Made by a program: the position numbers and the translations under genes. Source: Impatiens glandulifera (lineage: Eukaryota; Streptophyta; Magnoliopsida; Ericales; Balsaminaceae). Taken from it: a stretch of 64,000 nt of DNA. The notes beneath the pieces were generated by a model. The model had not been told where the DNA came from and searched no databases. It saw nothing but the letters and a program-made list of their open reading frames with translations. The stretch is taken from contig NC_061868.1 in NCBI RefSeq assembly GCF_907164915.1, forward strand, positions 21,013,819 through 21,077,818, read 5' to 3'. This document shows, in pieces, positions 8,858-18,860 of the stretch. The first letter of the stretch is position 1; the number at the start of each line of letters is the position of its first letter.

Positions 8858-10294
8858 ATGGGTCGCGAATCCGTGCTGTTCAAACACATCGTCCAAGTCG
8901 ACTTCGATGAAGTTCGGGCGAACGGTTCGGCGGAGGCAAAGCGGGTGTTAACCCAGATCTCTGAGTCCGGTCTCAAACACTTTCTGAACGGGCCATTCGT
9001 CTTATATCAGGATGCGGTCAACAAATTCTTCCAAACCGCCATCCTCACCGAGGGGACAATCATCGCAACTATATGCGGACAACGGCTCGAACTGACGAAG
9101 GAGTCGGTTGCTGAAGTACTGCATCTACCAACTGAGGGGAGCGACTTCTCGGTGGCCACAGACGAGGAAACCTTCCAGGCGGCTTGCCGGGATCTTTCGG
9201 ATACAGTGGTCCCTATCGCGGTATCCGATAAGAAATCATCTCTTAAACCGGAATATAGACCGTTGTGCGATATCTTCACCAAATCGGTTCAATTGCGAGG
9301 AGGCAACTTTGACAGCCTCACCCGGATAAAGATTGAGATGATTGCAGTTTGGTCAACGACATCAAAATTAACTGGGCGAAGGTGATTTTCACAAACTTAT
9401 GTGAGATGGTGGATCCCATCAGTTTATTAAACCGGAGGACAAGCAAGGCAAAAAGAAGGCCTTCGGTTCTACAAGCGGCCGAAAGAAGAAAGGAGCTAGT
9501 AAGAAAGCAGCTCCGGTCAAAGAAAAATCCGGAAGCAAGATGGAGAAGCAACCAACCGGATCGGCTAATCCGCAGTCCGACACCCTCAACACTGAAATTT
9601 CGGCATCCAGCTCTGGCCGAACCGCTTCATAATACACCGGAGAAGATCAGTCCGGTAAAGGGAAAAAACCAATGGTCGAAGAACAATCGGTCTGACATGA
9701 TGACGTTGATGCCAGCTCGGACAGACTTCGGGAGGAAGATGAATCTGCGGATGAACACACCCAGCAAACGGCCGAGGACCTCGTCAGTAGAATCATGGAA
9801 GAGATTCATTAGCAGGCTCACGCGGCAACTGACGTCTACTATCAATGGGCCCTGCACCGGCATCAAATATTCTACAAAATAAAGATGTTATTCGGCTACT
9901 CGTCCAACAGGAAACATACAATGAGTTCGCCGAGGCTCACAAGAAGTCCAAAGCGGTTGCTTCCCCTTCCGCTCCAGTTACACGAAAAAGGAAGGCTCCT
10001 TCGAAGAGGGCGGCAATCACGACACTATTGGACAGAGTTACTGATACGGTTGTTGATCCTTCATTCAACCCGGTTTTGCAAGCCGATGAAGATTTCGAGG
10101 AAGAAGTCGAGCCACAGCTCAGAAGACCGTGGGTTCTCGATGCGGTTCAAATTAGATCGTTCGCTCTACCGGTCTCTCCCTTCACCGGCACTTCAGGCGG
10201 TCAAGGATCCTCATCCAAGCCGGTTCCAGCGGTCAAGGGAAAAACAACTAATGAACAGCTGGAAAAATTCTTGCCGCCCAGATCGAAGAAATAG
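8858..10294 (+). pseudogene. Accessory ORF C of E1 (frameshifted, shortened)
   Basis: The N-terminal domain (8858 to about 9345) opens MGRESVLFKHIVQVDFDEV and shows SGLKHFLNGPF, AVNKFFQTA, VLHLPTEGSDF, KPEYRPLCDIF and RGGNFDSL. A frame change near 9345 leads to DIKINWAKVIFTNLCEMV. Soon after 9420 another frame carries a lysine-rich stretch (KPEDKQGKKKAFG, GRKKKGASKKAAPVKEK), then an acidic one (EEDESADE). From about 9845 a further open frame runs to 10294 with basic KRKAPSKR and a charged tail. It is much shorter than C of E2 and E3, lacking most of the coiled-coil portion. The family domain is clear; the tail's function is unknown. Confidence 0.75.
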
Positions 10295-10455
10295 GGGCTT
10301 TATTTACTTATATTTTCTATGTCTACTTTAGTTTTATATATTTTAAGTATTTTTTACCTTAGTATATTTCATATATATATATATATCAAGAATTTTTGGA
10401 AACCGGCCTACATTTGCATTCTTACATAGTTTTTAATATTTTAAATAAAATAATC

Positions 10456-10468
10456 AAAAAGGGAGAAA
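10456..10468 (+). other. Polypurine tract of E1
   Basis: AAAAAGGGAGAAA directly precedes TGTTAGATAA at 10470, the probable 3' LTR start. A second identical tract stands at 10639-10651 inside the LTR, and a third (AAAAAGGAAGAAA) at 67-79 in the 5' LTR. Confidence 0.8.
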
Positions 10469-10469
10469 T

Positions 10470-11741
10470 TGTTAGATAAAATATAAAACTTTTCCAAAAT
10501 ATTTCTCAAAATTCTCCAAAAATTTTTCGAAAAATTCTTCCAAGTCAGTTTCTAAAAATCCGGCCAAATAAACTCTTAAAAATAACCGGCCTACATTTGC
10601 ATTCTTATATAGTTTTGAATATTTTAAATAAAATAATCAAAAAGGGAGAAATTGTTAGATAAAATTAGATCGATTAAATAGAACTTAACAAAAACAAATC
10701 TCTTATGCAGGAACAGTTAAAGAATTCAACCGGTCAAGTTACTCAACCGGTCAAGTAACTCAACCGGTCAAGTTACTCAACCGGTCAAGCAACCCAACCG
10801 AACAAAAACCTGACCGAACAAGAAGATAAGACCGGTCAAATCAGAAGGCCACATTCGGTCAATCTGAAGTTATGGAAAAACCTGAAGTCATCCGGTTAAC
10901 ATCAGAGGCCGACAAGATCTTTCCACTCCAGGATAAATCAGAGGCGCAATCCTCCAGGTACAGGCATCTATCCAACCGACAGTTGCCATACTGAGTAAAA
11001 GATAAACCTAGCCGGTTTGACCTACATACTGGAAATCAAGACCGTCAGGTCTGAAGCCTAGACCGCCAGGTCTGAATCACTAAACCTCTGCTCAACCAAT
11101 CAGATTCAAGGAAATGAAATGTGACCGTTGGCACATTTCACCTATAAAAGAAGGAGCTGAAGAGGAATAAATGCAGCACAAGAAACTAGTCAACGAATTC
11201 TACCAACTACAAGCTCTAAGATTTATTGCAAGCTTATTTCTCTACAAGGTTTAGAGCCTAAGTGTTTATTTGAAGAGTGATTACAATTTCGATTAAAATT
11301 GTACGAGTGTTATCGAGCAAAAAATAAGTCTCGATCGGATTGTGTTTGTGTATTCCTTAGTGAATATCCTTCTCACAGTTTCGAGAGGAAGGGGTGACGT
11401 AGGAGTTTATCTCTGAACATCCATAAAATTCTGCCTTGTTATTTACTTTCTGCCGGTCTTGTGCTCTAACTGACTCTGCCTAAACTGACTTACTAAATCC
11501 CAAAACTGACCCAGCAATCCCAAACCGACCTCATCTAAATCTGGTTCTGTTCATCTAGTGTGTGTGCTACTTCAACCTGAAACAAACTACTTCCGCACTT
11601 GAACTAGGTTCAAGGGTTTGTGACAGTTTGTGTAGTATTGAAACCCGGTGTTAATCTCTAACCGGATTAATCACCAACCTTTGAGTGAGACGCGTTAACC
11701 GGCCAGACCCCGGTTCCCCAGCCGCGACCTAGATCCTAACA
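10470..11741 (+). repeat. E1 3' LTR
   Basis: Begins TGTTAGATAA and ends GATCCTAACA, an imperfect inverted terminal repeat (TGTTAG/CTAACA). The start at 10470 rather than 10653 is preferred because window bases 1-80, which precede the second TGTTAGATAA in the 5' LTR, match 10571-10652. A TATA box (11151-11160) and the TGACGT block (about 11390-11425) are present. Confidence 0.75.
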
Positions 11742-11949
11742 AAATTTAACTAAACACATTCCTGTAAAAATAATGATATCACAGACCATCGGCTAGAAAT
11801 TTTTTGATGAACCAATTCAATCCTTATCAGCTCAAAGAACCGTTATACTTCCTCATGAAAATTATGAAAATATTACTGTTAATTTCATTAATTAAATGGA
11901 AATGATATTTGGGCAAATAAAATTCACATAAGATTCACATGTGAATTAA

Positions 11950-14229
11950 TTGTGCAAGTGTGAAATTTGTGTTGAAGCGAAATTGACGAGATCATCATTT
12001 CGAAACGTTCAAAGAAATAATAGACCACTTGATTTCATTCATACAGACGTGTGTGATTTAAAAGGAACACCAACACATGGTGGAGACAAATACTTAATTA
12101 CTTTTATTGATGATAATACAAAATATTGTTATGTGTATATTCTTAAAAGTAAAGATGAAGGTATAGAGAAATTCACTCTTTATAAAAATGAGGTCGAAAA
12201 TGAACTCGGTAAAATGATCAAGGTGTTAAAAAGTGATAGATGAGGTGAATATGAATCACCTTTTGCCGAACTATGTTCTCAATATGGTATAATCTATGAG
12301 ACAACAACATCTTATTCTCCTCAACAAAATGATACGACTGAGTGGAAAATAAAACATTAAAAGATTTGATGAACTCACTTCTATTAAGTTATGGTCTATC
12401 ATACACTAGCTAAGGTAGTTGTACCATTAACTACAAAGGTAATAGTTGGACCAAAAACTGTTGATAGTATATTTATTGGATATGCACATAATAATAGTTC
12501 TTATCGTTTTCTTGTATTTAAACCGGACATTCCGGATATTCATAAGAATATGATAATGGAATCAAGAAATGTATCATTTTTTGAACATATACTTCCATAT
12601 AAGTCTAATGAAGAACAACGTTCTCCAAAACGATTTCTTGAACTAGATGAACAAGAAAAAGAAAATAAAGTTGAGGTTGAACTTAGACGAAGTAAACGAG
12701 CTAGAATAGAAAAATTATTTGGTCTAAATTTTATTACTTTCATGATGGAAAGTAAACCTCAAACGTATAATAAGGCAATTATTCTCTCTTAAGGACCTCA
12801 ATAGAAAAAGGCAATTAATAGTGAGATATAATATATCTTGCAAAACTATACGTGTGAACTACCTCCAGGAAATAAAAAACTAATTTTCCGATGAAATTTC
12901 AAAAGGAAATTGAAAGGTGATGGATCAATTGATAAATATAAGGCAATATTGGTGGTAAGAGGATATCGCCAACGAGAAGATCTTGATTATTTTGATACAT
13001 ATTATCCGGTTACGAGAATAACTTATATTCGATTAATTTTTGTGATTGCCTCTTTGCGCAATCTTGAAGTTCATCAAATAGACGTAAAAACTACTATTTT
13101 AAATGGATATTTAGAAGAAGAAATTTACATATATCACCTAAAGGGTTTTCTACACAAGGGCAAGAAAATAATGTTTGTAAACTAATTAAGTATTTGTATG
13201 GCTTAAAACAAGCTCCAATACTATGACATGAGAAATTTAACCATGTTATGATCTCAAGTGGATTCAAGATCAATGAATATAACAAATGTATTTATATTAA
13301 AGACACAAAAATGGTTACGACATTTTATGTCTTTATGTAGATCACATACTTATCATTGGAAATAATGATAAAATGGTTAAATCCAGTAAAGATATGTTAA
13401 ATTTAAAATTTGACATTAAAGATATTTAATTGAATGAGGTGATTCTTAGAATCAAAGTGATTAGAACATCAAAAGGGATAGTTCAAAGTCAATCGCATTA
13501 TGTGGATAAGATTCTTTAAAAAATTAACAAGGATGATTATGCATTGGTTAAAACTCCGATAGATACGAGTCAACATCTATCTAAACATTGTGGAGAGAGT
13601 GTTTCACAATTAAAATATTCTCGAATAATTGAGAGTCTAATGTACTTAATGAGTTATACAAGACCAGACAAAGACTATACAGTAAGAAAGTAAATACACG
13701 AGTAATCCGAGTAATAAACATTAGAAAGCCATTGTACGATTATTTAGGTATTTGAGAAATACTCGTGATTATGGTTTGAACTACACAAGACATCATTATA
13801 TTACAAAGGCTACAATAATGCTAATTGGATTTCAGATATAAAAGATTCTAAGTTAATAAATGGATATGTATTTACACTTGGAGGTGCAACTATATCTTGG
13901 AAATATTCTAAAAAACTGTTATTGCTAGATCCACGATGAAATTTGAATTTATAGCTCTTGACAAGTGTGGTGAAAAATCTGAATGGCTATATTTATTCTT
14001 AGAAAATATTCTAATGCGTTCTAAGCATATACAACCATTTTCTATTCATTGTGATAGTCAATCTGTGATCGGACAAGTTAAGAGTCATATGTATAATGAT
14101 AAATATAAACATATACGTCATATAAATAATACAATTAGACAATTACCCTCTACTGGAATTATCTCAATTAATTACGTTAAATCTAAAGATAATATCACAG
14201 ATGTGCTAACCAAAGATATTTGGTATTAA
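11950..14229 (+). pseudogene. pol: E8 pol remnant (integrase, RT, RNase H)
   Basis: Frames read [13 protein letters not shown] (end of the HHCC domain), [15 protein letters not shown] and [12 protein letters not shown] (integrase, 11950-12243), then a broken stretch with PQQNDTTE. A segment 12391-12792 carries FIGYAHNNSSYRF and ELRRSKRARIEKLFG (integrase-RT linker). RT pieces follow at 12910-13185 (DTYYPVTRITYIRL, HQIDVKTTILNG) and onward to a degraded YVDH. RNase H occupies 13936-14229 (HCDSQSVIGQ, KHIRHINNTIR, NITDVLTKDI). Many stops and shifts make it inactive. Confidence 0.85.
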
Positions 14230-14772
14230 AGTCCTCATAAGGAATGTGACTTAAACCTAAAATAAGTTAGTATGAAGAAAAACCCATCCTATGATGATTG
14301 GAGATCCCCAGAACTAGGTTCAATGGGACAACTTAACTATACTAAACTTGGTAGATTGCTATTGGTGAAAAATCCCTACGATAAAATAACATTTCAGAAA
14401 AGGATAAGGACACAGACTTTTAATGATTATTTGTGAACAAAGAGATCACCTATGTGATAGAGAAGTGAGCCCTTTTGAAAGTATTGCACGAATCAATTCT
14501 AGACTCTCTCACTGAACCAGGTGAGTGTTCACGGCCAAAACGAACACAATCATGAGAAATAACATGTATCAAAAATAATTATATATGAAAGTGTGCAATC
14601 GTTTACACAAAAGGCAGAATAGTTCAAGGACATCAAGTCTACTAATCGACTAGTAAAGTAATATACCTTCATAAGGGAAGGTTCAAAAGGTTACATCTGC
14701 CTAATTTAGGTAGGATTCAACTATTTAATCTTTCACCGGGTTAATCTTTAAATTTTCATTAATGTAGGGAAT

Positions 14773-15672
14773 TGTTGGAATTAAACTAATTCCATTAATT
14801 CAATGGAAATGATATTTGTGATGAAATTCACACAAAATTCAAATGTGAATTAATTGTGATATTTAATCCAAATTAAATTCACACATAATTCAAATATGAA
14901 TTAATTATGAAATTTAATTCAAATGAAATTCACACCAAATTAAAATATGAATTAAGGTGAAATTAATCCAAATGAAATTCACATTAAATTCAATGTGAAT
15001 TAAGGTGAAATTAAATCCAAATTAAAATGAATTTGTTAATTGTTACAGTTAACATTAATACCTTGAACGAGGCAATTAACAAATGTTGTTAATTGAAATT
15101 GTAACTATAAAATACTTATTGAAGGATGTACTTGTAAGGATAATGAAAAGATAAATAAGGATAACCATTAGATGGATGGATGATGGATTAGTGGTAGTTT
15201 AATTAAAGAATTGATTAATGGTTTTAGAGTTAGTTTCAACTATAAATATTCCTTCACTTCGTATTCCTCTAAATACATCATCTTATCATTTATCATTCTA
15301 GAATTCCAAAAGTCTTTTCTATTCTTTATGAGTGTTCTTTGTGAGCGTTCTTCGAGTTCTTGACTCGACTAATTCTCTTGAATCTCGGTGATTGTGATTC
15401 AGATAAGTTGTCTAGTTCGTTGTTATAGTGATTTTTTGTGCTAAACAAATTACAGGTTCCGTTGTACACTGTGAAGAAACTACTGACGAAACTCTCCAGA
15501 ACATACGAAGACGGTGAAACTGTTTTAAGGAAACTATGATTTCACATGACTCGGAGCAAACGAGAAGATTTTTCTTCATTTTATTACATAATCTATTTTA
15601 TTTTTTTTCTATTGTCATTGTCTGTATTCAATAATATTTACATGTAATTGTTACGAAATAAGATTACCAACA
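14773..15672 (+). repeat. E8 3' LTR
   Basis: TGTTGGAATT...TACCAACA, 900 bp, bounded on the right by TSD ATTAC. The first 80 bp match the truncated 5' LTR at 11877-11952. Confidence 0.8.
14819..15027 (+). repeat. Degenerate tandem repeat in E8 LTR
   Basis: Around four to five copies of a unit near 40 bp built on GAAATTCACACAAAATTCAAATGTGAATTAA. GAATTCACA and TGTGAATT arms make each unit partly self-complementary. Confidence 0.65.
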
Positions 15673-15677
15673 ATTAC

Positions 15678-17335
15678 TATTATTGATGAAGCCATCAAAG
15701 TTACTAAGAAGAAAGATAGTTGTTCCCTTCAGGTTAGAAGATATATCTGTTTCTTTTTCTGAATCAAGACTGAATTGTTAAACCAGCACTTATTATTGAT
15801 TTTTTTACCATCCCCATTATTCTTAGACTAATTACAATGGTGGAAATAAACTAGTTAAAGTATTAAAAATTATCACCTTCACTAAATGATTAACTAGCAT
15901 GTAATATATATATCAGACTGAAAATTATACTCCAATATAAATCTGAAAAGTAGAGTCCAATATAAATCTATTATCAAGATAATTATAGAACCATTAAAAG
16001 TTTTGAACAAGATTCTTTCCTTCCTTATGAAGTTATAATCAGATCACCAAACAAAATCCTAATGTGAATAATCAAAGATGAAGAAAATCATAACTATCTA
16101 TCCTTCTTTTTCACAATACTTCTCCAACTTATGAGTTTGCCTCTAAATATAGAAATGAATATATGTTTTAACCACATGTAGAGAGATAAACAAAAGAGAG
16201 ATCTATTTGGTAGCGACAAACTTGGTTGCTTAACAGAGGGTCCTATCTCGGATGGAATAGAATCTTCAAACAAATAAGGTATGCAATTATATATAAATAT
16301 ATATAAATATCATTTTCCACTTTTTATTTTAGTATTAAATATATACATATAATATTTTGGAGGGCTCCGACATAACATGAAATTGAGTTTCAATCAATGA
16401 ACGAAATTTCTTGGAAACGTTTAAAATGCCTGAATCAACCCAAGAAAATTATAAAGCTACTAACACTAATATCAAACCTTTATTTATGGGTTCGTAGGCT
16501 TTCAACTCTTTCCAATGATGTTGCTCAAGATTGGTTCTTGGGAGGTGAGGGTTTGTATTGGATCACAAAATATTGTTCTCCGTTCTTTTTAGTTTCATCT
16601 ATACCATTTACAAAATTTTGACAAATTTTTTATAATAGAGGTTATTGGGTTAAATCAAAAGATTGAATCTGGTGAAGTAGTTGATTCTATAATCCTTCTT
16701 TTATTTTTAGATGATATTTTAAATTTCACTAATAATAATTAATTTAAATGAATGATTATGTAGAAACTTTCAAAATACGAAGGTGAATTGAAGGCCAAAT
16801 GTTACTATTCAACTAAGAAGATCTTGTAAGAAGTTTTGAAAAATTATATTTCAGTTATTTTATTGAGTTTTGTTTCGATTATAATTAAATTCATATGTCT
16901 GTATTATTTGAATATTAATGGAAGACTTAAAAAATGTTTAGTAAATTAAGTTCATCATAATTGAATGGAATAAATGGAATAGTTATAAAAAAACTGAAAT
17001 AACTGAAATCAAATTACAATTATTTTTGGCAAATTATAAGATGGATGAAAGAGACTAATCATATTATTGTTCAAATTTAGCGACAATATTAGTTTGATTA
17101 ATGTTTTTCTTTCATCAATAAAAAAATGTTATTATTGTTCAAATTTAGCGAAAATATTTAAAATTGGAATTAAAAGCTCACTATTAATGATGATTTATAG
17201 AAAATTGCAATTAATCTATTCAATTATACCGTGATATATAAATTTGTAATTAAAAATTTATTAAAAAGAGTTAACCGTCCATTTTATGACATTATATAAA
17301 ACCGCAATTATGGCTAAAACATTTATAATACCGCC
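15678..17335. other. AT-rich spacer without a recognised gene
   Basis: No transposon protein is visible. A 74-codon frame at 16397-16621 has no family I know. Candidate splice signals occur (AAG|GTATGC near 16280, GAG|GTGAGG near 16547), so remnants of a host gene disturbed by E8 are possible but unproven. Confidence 0.4.
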
Positions 17336-18638
17336 TGTTAGGATCGGGGACGCCCTTGGAGGACCGGGGTGTTTCCGGTTTCGGGAAGGGTGGCCTCTTA
17401 CAATACACACAACACTTTGGTGATAGTCCGGTTAGAGACTATAACCGTTCTCAACACTACACAAACTGTCACAGACTCTTGAACCGGGTTCAAGGGCGGA
17501 AATGTCTGTTTCAGTCTGAAGCAACGTATGCGACTTAGATGATGTTTAAAAGGAGTAGGTTTTAGAGATATGAGTGGACCGGTTTTCGGAGTAAGATTGA
17601 TTTTGGTTAGGTTAATTGAGTAAGCAGTAAAATGAAGGAAATGACACGAGACAAGATTTTTTATGGATGTTCGGAGCAAACCCTCCTACGTCACCCCTTC
17701 TTCTCAGGTTATGAGAAAGATCTCCACTAACTTTCAAAGTTACAACAATTATAATGCCGGTCGAGCCCAACTCGCTACTCGCCGGTTACACCAACTCACT
17801 CTTGATGTAATACAATAACACAACACAAATAACACACAGAAAGCTTCCGGTTTATAACACACCGGTTTTGGATTGTAAGAGTTTATCTCTCTAAGATTTT
17901 TGTAACTTATCGCTTTTCTCAGATGGATGTGATTCGCATTTAATGAGGATACTTCATCTTCCTTTTATAGTAGATGAGATCCCAATGGTCACATTCTTCT
18001 CTCACCGTGGGATTTGTTGATCAGCATCATGCCGGTGCAGGAAGGTCACTTGCACGTTTCACCTTCCTCAACACTTGGCAAGCATGCAAGGATTCCTCAG
18101 GAAAATGTGACGTTGCCGGTTTGCAGATTCGGACACGTGTCAGGCATGCACCTTCCGGTTGTCAACATCGGATCAGTAAATCATCATTGCTTTCCTCGCA
18201 TGCTTCCGATCGGATCTGATCTTCTTTTATCTCTTCGAGACACATCTATTTCGTCATCATACGTCATCTCTGCAGATTGTAGTTTCCGGTTTTGTTTCTT
18301 ACATAATATAGTCCGGCTGGAAAGTGAACTTTGTTTTTGCTGGCCAGTCACCTGAGAGAGTAAAAACTGGTTCCTCTGATCTTGACTTGATCACTTAGAA
18401 CTGATTTACTTTGAAGTGTTTCAGCAACCGGTACATGAGGCTTCAGCCGGTTCATACGATTTGATTTGCTCCTGCACATAAAAGTTAACAATTGTTTAGC
18501 TTTTCTAGCCGGTTCCAAAAATTAACTTTACTTAATTTTTCTTATCAATATCTCCCTTTTTGATTATTTAGAATAAATATTCAAAACTTGTAATGTATGG
18601 CCGGTTCCAAAAATTAACTTACTTAATTTTTCTTATCA
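17336..18638 (-). repeat. E2 3' LTR
   Basis: On the plus strand it runs TGTTAGGATC...TTCTTATCA, so in element orientation it is TGATAAG...GATCCTAACA. The inner limit could be 18547 or 18638, because the polypurine tract plus LTR start is duplicated 91 bp apart. The outer one is chosen by analogy with E4, whose TSD fixes that end. A TATA box (17961-17970) and the TGACGT block (about 17659-17700) are present. Confidence 0.72.
17961..17970 (-). promoter_or_regulatory. TATA box in E2 3' LTR
   Basis: CTATAAAAGG on the minus strand. The 5' LTR (around 30590) lacks this sequence because of a small deletion of roughly 40 bp. Confidence 0.55.
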
Positions 18639-18656
18639 ATTTCTCCCTTTTTGATT
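18639..18656 (-). other. Polypurine tract of E2 (with further copies)
   Basis: Minus-strand AATCAAAAAGGGAGAAAT precedes the LTR start. Similar tracts lie at 18548-18565 and about 18719-18734, giving three in 190 bp. Multiple polypurine tracts are a recalled Sirevirus trait. Confidence 0.7.
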
Positions 18657-18860
18657 ATTTAGAATAAATATTCAAAACTTGTAATGTATGGCCGGTTTGA
18701 AAAGTTTTGTTTTAGCAATATCTCCCTTTTTGAGTATTTTCTGTTTTTAAGAAAATTTTCAAAAACATGTGTTTGAGTTTTCCAAAAGATATGTAAATAC
18801 TGATAAATCCAAAACATAAAACAACTGAGTTCTGAAACCAAATAAAACATAAATTGTTCT

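Larger units (their letters stand above)
1..11741 (+). mobile_element. E1: Sirevirus-type Ty1/copia retrotransposon with three accessory ORFs (5' end off window)
   Basis: The order is LTR, PBS, gag, protease, integrase, reverse transcriptase, RNase H, accessory ORFs A, B and C, polypurine tract, LTR. The LTR terminates in CCTAACA at 1276 and at 11741. The domain order with integrase before RT makes it copia. The RT text around YVDDIIFGS and FEMSMMGEL is typical, as I recall, of the Sirevirus (SIRE/Maximus/Opie) lineage. The window opens inside the 5' LTR, because bases 1-80 match 10571-10652, which lie inside the 3' LTR. The element is dead: gag and pol carry several stops, frameshifts and a deletion. 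The left target-site duplication cannot be seen. Confidence 0.9.
11877..15672 (+). mobile_element. E8: internally deleted copia retrotransposon with TSD ATTAC
   Basis: ATTAC occurs at 11872-11876 and 15673-15677. The element begins TGTTAATTTC and ends TACCAACA. Only the first 75 bp or so of the 5' LTR remain (11877 to about 11952), joined directly to the end of GAG_pre-integrase. The rest of the 5' LTR, PBS, gag and protease are lost. Its integrase and RT text differs from the Sirevirus-type elements, so it is a different copia lineage (Tnt1/Tork-like by eye). Confidence 0.82.
11797..15732 (+). other. Possible host exon interrupted by E8 (speculative)
   Basis: Removing E8 and one ATTAC copy joins 11797-11876 to 15678-15732 in one open frame of 45 codons (KFFDEPIQSL ... 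IIDEAIKVTKKKDSC ...). It ends at CAG|GTTAGA, a plausible splice donor at 15733. I do not recognise the protein. A frame of this length can arise by chance, and nothing shows it is transcribed. Confidence 0.25.

Noticed and set aside
6450..10294. Accessory ORFs as retroviral-type envelope genes
   Set aside because: No signal peptide, cleavage site, fusion-like or transmembrane segment in the intact copies; several have basic, NLS-like tails.
16397..16621. 74-codon frame in the spacer after E8
   Set aside because: No recognised family, no promoter context; not enough for a gene call.
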